Made by a program: the position numbers and the translations under genes
Notes under the pieces: generated by a model
Databases searched by the model: none
Seen by the model: only the letters and a program-made list of their open reading frames with translations
What the model was told of the DNA's origin: nothing
Assembly: GCA_900316675.1 (NCBI GenBank)
Contig: ONDR01000008.1
Coordinates: forward strand, 1 to 64,000
Length of the DNA: 64,000 nt
Direction: 5' to 3'
DNA from: an uncultured Bacteroidales bacterium
Lineage (GTDB): Bacteria > Bacteroidota > Bacteroidia > Bacteroidales > UBA932
Part shown: positions 45,777-56,351 of the stretch, piece after piece
Numbering within the stretch: the first letter of the stretch is position 1
How the letters are laid out: every line of letters begins with the position of its first letter

Positions 45777-47380
45777 AAACGCCAACCAAAGGTCATAACC
45801 ACGTTCCAAACGTTTGAAGTGCAGGTGATTACAGGCGAATTGATACCGTCAATGTAATTACCGTAAACATTCAGGTAATTCTTGGGAAGGAAGTTGCCCT
45901 GAACTGCAAGATCGCAGAAGAAAGAGCCTGTAGAGCTGTAACCGAAACCGGCAGATACAGTGTGCCTGGTGGCATCGACAGCCTTCTTTGTACCAATACC
46001 CTTGTATTCGTATTCAGGAGAAGTGGTCATGTTGTAACCAGCGCGGATCGCAAACATCGGGTCCGGTTTAATCTCTGCACCAACCCTTACCATGTGGCTT
46101 CCGCCGGTAAAGTTCTTGATATTGCTGTTGGCATCGTTGAAGGCGGAGTGGTCGTGGCCCTCGGCCTCGCGCAGACGCATTGTGCTGTAATCTGTGTACT
46201 CATAGTCAGCGCTGATTACACCTACGCCAAAGTTGAATGCCGCACCAATGTTGAACCTTGCGGGGGTCTTGACATTGTACTCATAATTGCCCTCCGGTGA
46301 GTCTTCAGAAGCATTGTGCTTGTTTGTTGTGTAGTAAATGTCTCCGAAGTTCTGCCACTTCTCTTTGATGTTGATAATGCCCGGAGTCTGTACGGCTGCT
46401 CCAATCCTGAATTCGGGAACCGGAACAAAGATGAAGCCGAACTTTCCGTAGGCACCTGCGCCCTTTGCTGAATACCAGCTGCCCAGAGTCATGCTGTCAA
46501 AGTAATCGTCACCGTCGTCGAAGGGAATGTAGAAGTCGTTAGGGTTAACGGCAAACTCTTTATAATAAGTGTCTGAATTGTATTCCAGTGCGATGATGCC
46601 AAGGTTGGCACCAAGGTAGAACATATCAGAGAGGTTGACGGCGGCGTTAATGACCATGTCATATTTGTAACCGGATGTAACCCTGTTCCAACGCTGGTCC
46701 AGGAGGCCTGCGGTACCGATAGAACCGTCATTGAAGATGGTTTCGGTTGCACCGATCCACTGATCGTCATAACCGCCATAGGTTGTAACCATGCCTGTTC
46801 TGGCGGCAACTATATCTTCCCAGTTGTAACCCTGATTATAGATGTCCCTGTTATTGAAGATATTCTTGTATCTGTTGTCACTGAAAAACAGGGACTTCTC
46901 TCCAAGGATAGAGGTTTCTGCATTTATACCCCTTGCGTCAATCTGGCCCTGGTAGTTTGCAGTACCGTTTGCAATAACGCCGAAGGCTACGTTCTTAACT
47001 GTTGAATTGTCGTCCGGAGCCCAGGCTACAACCATACCGAAGTTTGGCATGGAAAGCCTTGTCCTATTGGCTTTAATGACGTAGGATTCATTGTTTCCGG
47101 CCAGTCCGGGAGCAGGGTCGTATGTTGCTTTGATGCCGGCAAGTGTAAGACCGGGAGTCAATGTAATCTGTGAATAATTGTTGATTGCGGATCCTGCAGG
47201 GTTGATGCCGATGGAGCCCAGATCTCCGCCAAGTGCGGTAAAGGCGTTACCCATGGCCATACTTCTTGCAGTACCCTGATACTCGTTGAATGAGTATCGT
47301 AGTGCATCTTGCATATCCTGTGCAAAGGCAAGGCCTGCCGATGCAAACAAGACTGCTGCAATACTGGTGATTTTTCTCAT
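45773..47380 (-). CDS. FadL/OmpP1-type outer-membrane protein
   Basis: A β-barrel of 535 residues with a signal peptide (MRKITSIAAVLFASAGLAFA). The N-terminal segment ARSMAMGNAFTALGGDLGSIGINPAGSA is typical of the FadL/TodX/OmpP1 group that moves hydrophobic compounds. The C-terminus (VVMTFGWRF) ends in Phe as an outer-membrane barrel should. The substrate is unknown. Confidence 0.85.
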   Translation of the reverse strand: MRKITSIAAVLFASAGLAFAQDMQDALRYSFNEYQGTARSMAMGNAFTALGGDLGSIGINPAGSAINNYSQITLTPGLTLAGIKATYDPAPGLAGNNESYVIKANRTRLSMPNFGMVVAWAPDDNSTVKNVAFGVIANGTANYQGQIDARGINAETSILGEKSLFFSDNRYKNIFNNRDIYNQGYNWEDIVAARTGMVTTYGGYDDQWIGATETIFNDGSIGTAGLLDQRWNRVTSGYKYDMVINAAVNLSDMFYLGANLGIIALEYNSDTYYKEFAVNPNDFYIPFDDGDDYFDSMTLGSWYSAKGAGAYGKFGFIFVPVPEFRIGAAVQTPGIINIKEKWQNFGDIYYTTNKHNASEDSPEGNYEYNVKTPARFNIGAAFNFGVGVISADYEYTDYSTMRLREAEGHDHSAFNDANSNIKNFTGGSHMVRVGAEIKPDPMFAIRAGYNMTTSPEYEYKGIGTKKAVDATRHTVSAGFGYSSTGSFFCDLAVQGNFLPKNYLNVYGNYIDGINSPVITCTSNVWNVVMTFGWRF

Positions 47381-47408
47381 TTCAGTTATGTTAAATTAGG
47401 TTAAATAT

Positions 47409-48782
47409 CTATCTACGATGGCTGCTGCCTCCGCTGCGGCTGCTTCCGCCGCCGGATGAGCTTCTGCTGCTACTGCTGCCGCTTGAAGAACTCCTGCTAT
47501 AGGAACTGCCGCTGCCGCTTGAAGAGCTTCTGCTATAGGAACTGCCGCTGCTGCTGCCGCTTGATGAACTTCTGCTGTAAGATCTGCTGCTTGAAGAGCT
47601 CCTACCTGAAGAACTGCCGCTAGAGCTTCTGGTTGAGTAACCGCTTCTGCTGCTACCGCTTGAACGGCTTGAGCCGCTGTCACTGCTTCTGTAGTTAGGA
47701 GAAGCTGCGCTCCTGGTACTTCTGGAAGAAGAACTGCTGCTTCTTGTGGTAGCACTGTTGCTTCTTGCGGTAGTACTGTTGCTTCTGGTGGTGGCGCTGC
47801 TGCTTCTTGAAGAAGTGCTGCGGCTCCTGGTGGCAGTGGTGGAAGAAGCGCTGCTGCGGCTAGTGCTGCTGGCGGAACGTCTTACTGTAGAGGCTGATGA
47901 CCTTGCAGAGCTTGCACTGCGGGTACCTACGCTTCTGGTGGAAGCAGAACTTCTTGTAGTTGCAGAACTTCTGCTGGTCCTGGTAGAGGCGGTAGACCTG
48001 GTGCTTAATGCATTGGTGCGAGAATAGCTGCCGTTGCGGTTTACGCTGCCAGACCTTGTGCTGACTGCACGTCCGGTCCTGTCAGTATTGGAACGAGCGC
48101 CCCAATAACGGTGTCCGTTGCTATACAGGTAATGTGAGCCGGAATGGTTCCAAATGTGGCTTCCGCCTGCATACCATGCGCCGTGATGAGGACGGTAGTG
48201 AGGACGACCGTAGTACCAGCCGTAGTAATAGCCGGTGTGCCAAGGGTCTGCCCAAGGACTGCGCCAGCCCCAACCGTAATCGTAAATGCCGTAGTAGCGC
48301 CAGGGATAGCTCCATCCCCAATCCCATGCGAGATCCCAGTAGAGGTCCCAGGCGCTGTAGTGCCAACGGTGGTACCAGCTACTGTAACGCCAGGGCCTGT
48401 TGTACCATGAATATGTGTGCCAACTGGCGTATCTCCATGAATCCCAGGGGGAATAACCCAGCCAGATGTCAACGGAAGGGGAGTTGTCCTCAACTATGAT
48501 AGTTGTATTTCCGGATCCATTGACCACCTTAACTTTTGCGCTTTCCGGGATGAAGAGTTCTTCGTCACCGGAAGCCAGATATATTTGGGAGTTCCTGGTG
48601 TCTGTTGCAAGAACCATTACGTCGTCATTTGCATCGGTGGCGACGGTAAGGGTGTTTTCAACACTTGAACGGCCTGTGTAGATGCCGTCCTGATACTGTT
48701 GCGAATTAGCGTATCTTGCGCCGGTTCCGCAAGAGGAGATTGCAACTGCGGTTGCAAGTAAAAGCACGATTCTTGTTTTCAT
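47409..48782 (-). CDS. Lipoprotein with aromatic-rich domain and Ser/Arg-rich tail
   Basis: A 457-residue lipoprotein with lipobox VAISSCGTG. A short β-domain (about 45-105) precedes a Trp/Tyr/His-rich stretch of about 130 residues (SPWDSWRYASWHTYSW…). About 200 residues of Ser/Arg/Thr/Gly repeats (SSSRSTRSAAS, SYSRSSSSGS) form the tail. No enzymatic motif is visible. Similar Bacteroidetes proteins are sometimes annotated as vitellogenin-like because of low complexity only. Possible roles are matrix or surface binding of anionic polymers. Codon use follows the neighbours, and the repeats are in frame. Confidence 0.65.
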   Translation of the reverse strand: MKTRIVLLLATAVAISSCGTGARYANSQQYQDGIYTGRSSVENTLTVATDANDDVMVLATDTRNSQIYLASGDEELFIPESAKVKVVNGSGNTTIIVEDNSPSVDIWLGYSPWDSWRYASWHTYSWYNRPWRYSSWYHRWHYSAWDLYWDLAWDWGWSYPWRYYGIYDYGWGWRSPWADPWHTGYYYGWYYGRPHYRPHHGAWYAGGSHIWNHSGSHYLYSNGHRYWGARSNTDRTGRAVSTRSGSVNRNGSYSRTNALSTRSTASTRTSRSSATTRSSASTRSVGTRSASSARSSASTVRRSASSTSRSSASSTTATRSRSTSSRSSSATTRSNSTTARSNSATTRSSSSSSRSTRSAASPNYRSSDSGSSRSSGSSRSGYSTRSSSGSSSGRSSSSSRSYSRSSSSGSSSGSSYSRSSSSGSGSSYSRSSSSGSSSSRSSSGGGSSRSGGSSHRR

Positions 48783-48817
48783 GGCTGTATCTCCTATTAA
48801 ATATAATATAAAAATTG

Positions 48818-48825
48818 TATCTTTG
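48818..48825 (+). promoter_or_regulatory. Candidate -7 box upstream of proS
   Basis: TATCTTTG preceded by an A/T-rich run; the -33 element is weak. It would leave a leader of about 95 nt before proS. Confidence 0.4.
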
Positions 48826-48928
48826 TGCGCTGTATTTTGGTACAGTTTTTAAAAATACCAGCAATAATCGTACCTAATCACGGATTTTTGAATAAATATC
48901 CAAAAGATAATTTAATTTTTTCGCACAT

Positions 48929-50407
<1,479 letters not shown>

Positions 50408-50431
50408 GTCATCGTTATTAAGAATAATAAT

Positions 50432-51454
50432 ATGAAGAAGGTATTGCTTACTTTGGCGGCTCTCTCTACTGTAGTGGCCGCCATGGGTCAGGAGGATATC
50501 AGGACCCTTACGGCCGAGGCCGCTGCGGCTGTCGCCCAGGCTCCTGAGAACACGGCTCCGGTTCCTAAACCCGTTTATTGGACAAAGTCTGCAATGACGC
50601 AGCTTAACTTTGTGCAGAGCTCCTTCACCAATTGGGCGAAGGGTGGTAACAACAACATTGCGGTAAGTGCATACTTCGACATCAACGCAAATTACGCAAA
50701 GGACGACGTCGTCTGGAAAAACCGCCTGCAGATTGACTACGGCCTGCTTTATTCAGAGGACAAACCCATAATCCAGAAGAACAAGGACCGTATCCTGCTG
50801 GAGAGCACCTTTGGCTACAAGGCTACCGAGCACCTGAACTATTCAGCTACTTTTACCTTTCTGAACCAGTTCTCTGCCGGTTATGTGTACAAGACACCAA
50901 GTGCGCCTGCTGACGCAGAGGACGGCTGGACTCCTTCAAAGGCTGACTGGAGAGCCGCCCGTGTACTTAAGTCCGGCTGCTTCTCTCCTGCCAACATCAC
51001 CTTGGGTCTTGGTCTTGACTGGAACCCCAACCAGTGGCTTTCCGTCAACTTCGCCCCTGTTACCGGTGGTTTTACAATCGTGTCCAACAAGAAGCTCCGT
51101 GCAAATTACGGAATGGACCAGAAGGACGACGGCAGTTACAAGTCTGCACGCTTCGAGTTCGGTGCCCAGGTAAAGGCTGCTGCCAAGATCCTGATCAACG
51201 ACAACTTCGAGGGTTCAACACAGCTCATACTGTTCTCTAACTACCTCAAGAAGCCGCAGAACATCAGGGTTAACTGGGATAACCGCCTTATGTGGAAGGT
51301 GGCCAAGTACTTCTCTCTGAACCTTACTACCAGCCTTATTTACGATGATCAGGTGCTTATCACCGACGATAATCATCCTGCCGGCCATAAGGCAATTCAG
51401 TTCAATGAAGCTTTACAGTTTGGCTTTACCTACACCTTCTCTTCAAAGAAATAA
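50432..51454 (+). CDS. DUF3078 outer-membrane protein
   Basis: A 340-residue secreted protein with a signal peptide (MKKVLLTLAALSTVVAAMG). The conserved QLNFVQSSFTNWAKGGNNNIAVSAYFDINANYAK is the DUF3078 signature. Alternating β-strands to the C-terminal FTYTFSSKK suggest a barrel. Function is unknown. It is 25 bp after proS and 3 bp before tilS. Confidence 0.85.
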   Translation: MKKVLLTLAALSTVVAAMGQEDIRTLTAEAAAAVAQAPENTAPVPKPVYWTKSAMTQLNFVQSSFTNWAKGGNNNIAVSAYFDINANYAKDDVVWKNRLQIDYGLLYSEDKPIIQKNKDRILLESTFGYKATEHLNYSATFTFLNQFSAGYVYKTPSAPADAEDGWTPSKADWRAARVLKSGCFSPANITLGLGLDWNPNQWLSVNFAPVTGGFTIVSNKKLRANYGMDQKDDGSYKSARFEFGAQVKAAAKILINDNFEGSTQLILFSNYLKKPQNIRVNWDNRLMWKVAKYFSLNLTTSLIYDDQVLITDDNHPAGHKAIQFNEALQFGFTYTFSSKK

Positions 51455-51457
51455 ATA

Positions 51458-52753
51458 ATGGTACTACTTGCAGTCAGCGGTGGCATCGATTCCATGTATA
51501 TGGCTGCAACCTGCCATCTGGCTGGGTTGCAGTTTGCCGTAGCTCACTGCAACTTCCATCTGCGTGGTGCTGATTCCGATGCCGACGAGGCCTTGGTTCG
51601 CGACTGGTGCGCAAAGGCCGGCGTACAGTGCCATGTGAAGGACTTCGATACTGCCGCCTATGCGGCAGAGAACGGCGTCAGCATAGAAATGGCGGCTCGG
51701 GAACTGCGTTATGCATGGTTCGCGCAGCTGTGTGCCGGTAACGGCTACGAGGCTGTGCTTATCGCCCATAATGCCAACGACAATGCAGAGACCCTTCTTT
51801 TGAACCTTGTGCGTGGCACCGGGCTCAAGGGTATCTGCGGTATGGCAGAGAAGTCGGAAATGGTCGCCGGGGGCCATAGGTTAACGGTTTTAAGGCCTCT
51901 TCTTGGCGTAAGCAGGGCCCAGATTGCATCATTTGTTGCAGAGAACAACATTCCTTTCCGCGAGGACAGGACCAATGCCGATGTGGCATATAAGCGCAAT
52001 CGCATCCGTCATCAGGTCCTTCCGGAACTTGAGGCGATGAATCCTTCAGTTCTGCAGACCCTGGCCCTGGATATGGCCAACTTCCGCGAGGCCGCAGCTG
52101 TGGCTGATACTTATTACGGTGATTTCCTGGCTTCTGTCGGCGTAGATGATAGGGCAAAGGTGATTAGCGTTCCTTTAAATGCCTTAGCCTGCGACAAGCA
52201 CTGCAAATACTTGTTATTCAGGCTGATGGAGCCGTATGGCTTTACCCGCTCTGACATTGATGACGTGGCGGCCCTTGTGGCCGATCTGGTTAGCGGCAAG
52301 CGCTTCTATGCCGGGACTATGGTGGCTTATTTCACAGCCACAAAGCTGGTGATTGCACCGTCTCCGGAGCCCTGGGCTCCTGTTCAGGTGGCTGGGCCGG
52401 GAAAATACGTTTGCGGCGGCAAGGAGGTGATGGTTAGCATAGAGCCTGTCCCTCAGAACCTTGTCCAAAACGACGGAAGCGTGCTGCTGGATGCCGACAG
52501 GCTTGGGTTTCCCTTTGAATTAAGACCCTGGAGGGAAGGGGACTGGATGTGCCCGCTGGGCCTTGGCGGCAAAAAACGCAAGCTCAGCGACATATTTGTG
52601 TCGCTGAAGGTTGCTGCCCTTGAGAAGGATGCCGTAGTGCTGGTATCTTATCCCGGTCAGGAGGGGAGAGTGGCTGCCATTGCCGGCTTCGGACGCATCG
52701 ACGACAGCCTTAAGGCAACATCGGCAACAAATACTGTTATCCGCATAAAATAA
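51458..52753 (+). CDS. tilS: tRNA(Ile)-lysidine synthetase
   Basis: It modifies C34 of tRNA-Ile(CAU). 431 residues. The PP-loop is LLAVSGGIDSMYMAA (the ATP-binding SGGxDS). The later AHNANDNAETLLLNLVRGTGLKGICGM is characteristic. C-terminal domain includes KRKLSDIFV. Its stop overlaps the ybaK start (TAATG). Confidence 0.95.
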   Translation: MVLLAVSGGIDSMYMAATCHLAGLQFAVAHCNFHLRGADSDADEALVRDWCAKAGVQCHVKDFDTAAYAAENGVSIEMAARELRYAWFAQLCAGNGYEAVLIAHNANDNAETLLLNLVRGTGLKGICGMAEKSEMVAGGHRLTVLRPLLGVSRAQIASFVAENNIPFREDRTNADVAYKRNRIRHQVLPELEAMNPSVLQTLALDMANFREAAAVADTYYGDFLASVGVDDRAKVISVPLNALACDKHCKYLLFRLMEPYGFTRSDIDDVAALVADLVSGKRFYAGTMVAYFTATKLVIAPSPEPWAPVQVAGPGKYVCGGKEVMVSIEPVPQNLVQNDGSVLLDADRLGFPFELRPWREGDWMCPLGLGGKKRKLSDIFVSLKVAALEKDAVVLVSYPGQEGRVAAIAGFGRIDDSLKATSATNTVIRIK

Positions 52754-53229
52754 TGAAACAAGAGGTTCAGAAGACCAATGTGGCTCGTCTGCTGGATGTG
52801 GCAGGCATTCCGTATTCGCTCGTACCTTATCAGGTGGACGAATCCGACCTGGCCGCCGCACATGTGGCAGAACAGTTGGGGGAGCCTCTGGAACAGGTAT
52901 TCAAGACTCTTGTGCTGCGTGGAGACAAAAATGGCATCTTTGTTTGCGTTATGCCCGGCGATATGGAAATAGACCTTAAGGTGGCGGCCAGGATCTCCGG
53001 AAACAAGAGCTGCGATATGCTTCATATGAAGGAGCTTCTGCCTACTACCGGCTACATCCGCGGAGGCTGCTCGCCAATTGGCATGAAAAAGCTTTTTCCT
53101 ACCTATATATATGAAAGCTGCCTGCTGTACGATTACATTTACGTGAGTGCCGGCATCCGTGGCCTGCAGCTTAAAATTGCCCCACAGGACCTGATCGACT
53201 TCGTCGGCGCAGGAATTTATCCTTTGTAG
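52753..53229 (+). CDS. ybaK: YbaK/EbsC-family Cys-tRNA(Pro) deacylase
   Basis: It hydrolyses mischarged Cys-tRNA-Pro, a fitting partner for the insertion-free ProS upstream. 158 residues. The fold shows KTNVARLLDVAGIPYSLVPYQ, the catalytic Lys in FKTLVLRGDKNG, and GYIRGGCSPIGMKK. The start overlaps the tilS stop. Confidence 0.93.
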   Translation: MKQEVQKTNVARLLDVAGIPYSLVPYQVDESDLAAAHVAEQLGEPLEQVFKTLVLRGDKNGIFVCVMPGDMEIDLKVAARISGNKSCDMLHMKELLPTTGYIRGGCSPIGMKKLFPTYIYESCLLYDYIYVSAGIRGLQLKIAPQDLIDFVGAGIYPL

Positions 53230-53297
53230 CCAAAAAAACTTGAAAAAACGCTTGCAAAGTCCAAAAATTTACCTACCTTTGCAATCCCATAAACGAT

Positions 53298-53370
53298 GGT
53301 GCTGTAGCTCAGATGGTAGAGCAATGGACTGAAAATCCATGTGTCGGCAGTTCGATTCTTCCCAGCACCA
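53298..53370 (+). tRNA. tRNA-Phe (GAA)
   Basis: A 73-nt cloverleaf. Acceptor GGTGCTG / CAGCACC, D arm GCTC…GAGC, anticodon stem ATGGA-CTGAAAA-TCCAT with anticodon GAA (53331-53333), and TTCGATT T-loop with one T-stem mismatch. CCA is not encoded. The 3' nine bases are part of a long inverted repeat. Confidence 0.93.
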
Positions 53371-53417
53371 CTAAAACAGGCCGTAGGATCCCCTACGGCC
53401 TGTTTTAGTGGTGCTGG
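53362..53417. repeat. 26-bp perfect inverted repeat across the tRNA-Phe 3' end
   Basis: The arms are 53362-53387 and 53392-53417 with a 4-nt loop (ATCC). The left arm starts inside the tRNA (CCAGCACCA) and the right arm repeats that end inverted (TGGTGCTGG). The central part (AACAGGCCGTAGG) could act as the tRNA terminator, but the stem is much longer than needed. Confidence 0.85.
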
Positions 53418-53429
53418 CACCTCTTATCC

Positions 53430-53520
53430 CCCGCCGCTTCGCGGCTGCCCCCAGGGGCAGGGGGAAAGGATTCCCCCACGCGGCTGCGCCGCTCCTCCTT
53501 CGGTCGGCCTTCGGCCTCCG
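53430..53520. repeat. GC-rich structured spacer, possible REP-like element
   Basis: The stretch holds several nested hairpins: CCGC-TTCG-CGG, CCCCCAGGGGCAGGGGG, GCGGC-TGC-GCCGC, and GGCC-TTC-GGCC. It is far more GC-rich than its neighbours and codes for nothing. It resembles dispersed palindromic intergenic repeats. From 53521 to 53587 nothing else is seen. Confidence 0.45.
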
Positions 53521-53587
53521 AAATGATTCTCCTGATACTTTATTTGTCGTTCATACTCCAATGGCCATAAATAGAACGTGACGTTTG

Positions 53588-54814
53588 CTATTCATCTGTT
53601 TTTGCCACTCCTCTCGGCAGGAAATAACGTTCCTTCACGAATAAGGATGCACCAAGGGCCTCGTTGCCATAATAGCCACCTACACGGTGCAGCGTTTCGG
53701 TGTATGTCAGGTTAAGCAGCAGCACTTTGGCAAGTTTGTCATCCGGATTCTCATTAATATGCCTCGCATAATCTTTTGCCACCAGAAGCCGGGCATTGTC
53801 ATACAGATTGTCCGGTATTTCCGAATACGTCGAAATGCCGAAGACGCCCTGCTGAGCATACAATCTCCAATCCACCCAAACCTCCAATAGATATTTGGAA
53901 TACTGGCCAGCCTCAATTAGTTCTCCGAGATAATCGATTCCATTCTCTTGACCGCAGCAGGCCATTTCGCAAGCCAGGATACAACGTTCATCAAAATCTG
54001 TTGCCTCTACATATCGTTTCTGTAACGAACTACGCAGATTCTCCAATGCCTCAGTTCCGTAGTCCTCGTTAACACGGATCTTCTGTATCTCAGCAATGTC
54101 CTTAACATATTGGCTCTTGTCATACAAGGTCCAAAAGTCTTTCTGAATAGCCTCGATATCTGCTTCCGTCGCATAATCCGGGGTATCATAAGGCACGTTT
54201 ACAAGCTCGCCAAAGAGATGGGCCATCTTCTCGCGCTCTGTAGGCACATAGTCAATGGTCTTAAGCATCTTAACCAATTTCTTTGCCTTGGCCACGCAAG
54301 TGCTGCTTCGGAATGCTAGCTGGTACTCATTCTTCAGCATCGGAAGTCTCCCTCTGACGGTGTCCGTGGTCAGGGAATCCCCGATGTTTGTGTTTTCCCG
54401 CTCAAAGAGTTCCTCGGCATTCACGAACCGCCGTAGGAACGCAGCCTTATTCCACCGTTCTGCGAAGGATGCAAGAAACGGCGTTGAAGTATCACCTGTG
54501 TAATAGCACCCATCGAGGTATTTTGCGTTTGCTTTACCAAGCGCATTCTCTCCGGAAGCCAACGAGCACATGGCTTCCAGGCTTTCGCGCCCGGTAAAAG
54601 TCACCTTCGGCTCATAGGGCACATCCGGAATAGTGGCAAAGGAATCATCCGAATCACCAGACGACGCCACTTTATCCTCCGCCTTCTCTACACCCCACTC
54701 CGGAGACCGTTCAATCATGGGTACAGTTCTCTTGCTGTTCCTGCTGCCACAACCGGCAATCAGAAGCAAAGCCAAACCCAATAAGAATGTGTTATATAGG
54801 GTATTCCTTCCCAT
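53588..54814 (-). CDS. Lipoprotein, last gene of the E1/E2-Clp operon
   Basis: Not a recognised family. It has 408 residues with lipobox LLLIAGCGSR (Cys at about 22). An acidic linker (about 35-75) precedes a mostly helical body with Leu/Ala/Glu-rich helices and several Cys residues. It is exported to an outer or inner membrane leaflet. The ATG at 54814 is used because the codon at 54820 is TTG. It is 13 bp after the YbjN-like gene and thus belongs to the operon. Confidence 0.6.
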   Translation of the reverse strand: MGRNTLYNTFLLGLALLLIAGCGSRNSKRTVPMIERSPEWGVEKAEDKVASSGDSDDSFATIPDVPYEPKVTFTGRESLEAMCSLASGENALGKANAKYLDGCYYTGDTSTPFLASFAERWNKAAFLRRFVNAEELFERENTNIGDSLTTDTVRGRLPMLKNEYQLAFRSSTCVAKAKKLVKMLKTIDYVPTEREKMAHLFGELVNVPYDTPDYATEADIEAIQKDFWTLYDKSQYVKDIAEIQKIRVNEDYGTEALENLRSSLQKRYVEATDFDERCILACEMACCGQENGIDYLGELIEAGQYSKYLLEVWVDWRLYAQQGVFGISTYSEIPDNLYDNARLLVAKDYARHINENPDDKLAKVLLLNLTYTETLHRVGGYYGNEALGASLFVKERYFLPRGVAKTDE

Positions 54815-54827
54815 AGTCAACGTTTGC

Positions 54828-55448
54828 TTACGACATTACTTTCTTCTCGCCGGGAGTCCCAGTCTCGATTTGCGGATAGAGTGAAAGCCCTTCCTTTTGT
54901 TTTGCATCCATATCATTGTAGATCTTGCTCATTCGAGCCTGAGACTCTTCAATGATGCTGATATACCTGGGAAGGCAATCTTTGAAATGCCCATACTTGT
55001 TCTCAATGGCGGTAATCTGGAACGCAATTCCATCCTCTTCCTCGCCGGTAAAGAGGACTTTTCCCATAATAAGTTCGTCAGAAACCTGGTGCGCAGCCTT
55101 GTGCATCAGATCCATATCATACTCCTTGTGATCCAGGTTGTAGTGCTTCATCATCACCAAAACCGGGAAACGTTCGGCATCGATGGCATAGTGTTCACCC
55201 TGTGCCATAAACGTAATCCAATGCTCGTCTGCATCGGGGACATATCCGTTATAACGGATGGCCTCCATGGCCGTTTCCTTATCCAGCTGATGGGCATCAA
55301 CATCATCGACAGCCACAGGAGCCGGCGTGTTCTCACGCTGCTCTTTAAGCCATTTGATATCTCTTTCCAGCTGCTTATAGTCCTGGCTCTTTACTACATA
55401 CAGGGCCAGCAACACGGCTGCTACGATGGAAATAAACGCAATAACCAT
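54828..55448 (-). CDS. Membrane-anchored YbjN-like protein A
   Basis: A 206-residue protein. An N-terminal helix (VIAFISIVAAVLLALYVV) and a short coiled coil (QLERDIKWLKEQRE) precede a domain of about 120 residues. The domain has the strand-helix pattern of the YbjN / type III chaperone-like fold: WITFMAQGEHYAIDAERFPVLVMMKHYNLD, then HKAAHQVSDELIMGKVLF, then a helix CLPRYISIIEESQARM. It is a paralogue of the gene at 58695. The fold is inferred. It is 2 bp after the ADP-ribosylglycohydrolase stop. Confidence 0.6.
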   Translation of the reverse strand: MVIAFISIVAAVLLALYVVKSQDYKQLERDIKWLKEQRENTPAPVAVDDVDAHQLDKETAMEAIRYNGYVPDADEHWITFMAQGEHYAIDAERFPVLVMMKHYNLDHKEYDMDLMHKAAHQVSDELIMGKVLFTGEEEDGIAFQITAIENKYGHFKDCLPRYISIIEESQARMSKIYNDMDAKQKEGLSLYPQIETGTPGEKKVMS

Positions 55449-55450
55449 AA

Positions 55451-56323
55451 TCAGTCCACTATTTTACAGGTTTCACCGTAAGCGGTTTCAGCCCTGACAG
55501 CATCCAGAATCTTGTTGAAGATTCCAGGGAACGGACGGGCTACTCTCTCGGCCATAGAACGAGGGATTTCTTTATAGAACGCTTCCGCAATGCCGCCGGT
55601 AATACAGGCAAGCGTATCACTGTCTCCGCCGAGGGAAACAGCTTTGCGCATAGCATCTTCGAAGTCCGTTGAGTCCAGGAACGCGATGATAGCCTGCGGG
55701 ACGGTTCCCTGGCAACTGGATTCCCAGTGGTAGATGGGATGCCAGTACTCGTAGGTCTTGTGAAGGTCGTAACCGTATGTCTTCTCAATATAGTCGCGGA
55801 TTTCCTTCTTCGTCTTTCCATTTCTGGCCATCCAGATAGCGGCGGCTGTAGACTGGGCGCCTTTTATCCCTTCCGGATGGTTGTGGGTGATGGCCGCAGA
55901 GATAGCTGCCACGCGCTCAGTCTCTTCCAGGGTGTCAAAGAACCAGCCCACAGCACTCACACGCATCGCGGAACCATTACCCCAGGAGCCATAAGGATGG
56001 CGGCCTGTTTCGGACTCATAAGGAGCCTTTCCGTACTTATCATCAAAATTGTACAGTCCCTCCGGATAGAACAGCCACGTATGGAACCCGCCGCCGTATC
56101 CGCCCATGGGACAGGGACACTTTTCCCCAAACATAACCATGATGTCCTCAAGTCCCTGGTAGGAATGCTCTTTATCCTTGAGCAGCCAGTAAGCGACAGC
56201 CATCGTCATTACGCTGTCATCCGTATAGGCGCTGTTGCCCAAGAACAGTGTAAAGTTATAGTCTTTCGTATTATGGAACTCATAGGCCGAGCCTATGGTA
56301 TCTCCTGTAATTGCTCCTAACAT
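55451..56323 (-). CDS. ADP-ribosylglycohydrolase (DraG family)
   Basis: A 290-residue member of the DraG/ARH fold that removes ADP-ribose from proteins or other targets. The two metal-binding motifs are intact: MLGAITGDTIGSAYE with YTDDSVMTMA, and SLGGDSDTLACITGGIAEAFY. The longer frame to 56482 overlaps the preceding gene; the ATG at 56323 starts the conserved domain. No signal peptide is visible, so it is cytoplasmic. No ADP-ribosyltransferase is nearby. Confidence 0.9.
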   Translation of the reverse strand: MLGAITGDTIGSAYEFHNTKDYNFTLFLGNSAYTDDSVMTMAVAYWLLKDKEHSYQGLEDIMVMFGEKCPCPMGGYGGGFHTWLFYPEGLYNFDDKYGKAPYESETGRHPYGSWGNGSAMRVSAVGWFFDTLEETERVAAISAAITHNHPEGIKGAQSTAAAIWMARNGKTKKEIRDYIEKTYGYDLHKTYEYWHPIYHWESSCQGTVPQAIIAFLDSTDFEDAMRKAVSLGGDSDTLACITGGIAEAFYKEIPRSMAERVARPFPGIFNKILDAVRAETAYGETCKIVD

Positions 56324-56351
56324 AGTTCTTGAATTATCTGTAAAGTTAATG

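Noticed and set aside
47396..48027. Ala/Val/Leu-rich frames over the Ser/Arg lipoprotein
   Set aside because: Shadows caused by the repetitive serine codons in other frames.
53298..53417. Integrase attachment site at tRNA-Phe
   Set aside because: The repeat is inverted, not direct, and no integrase gene is seen in the window; kept only as a possibility in the findings.
53420..53530. CRISPR array
   Set aside because: Palindromes are present but there are no regularly spaced repeats; none found elsewhere in the window.
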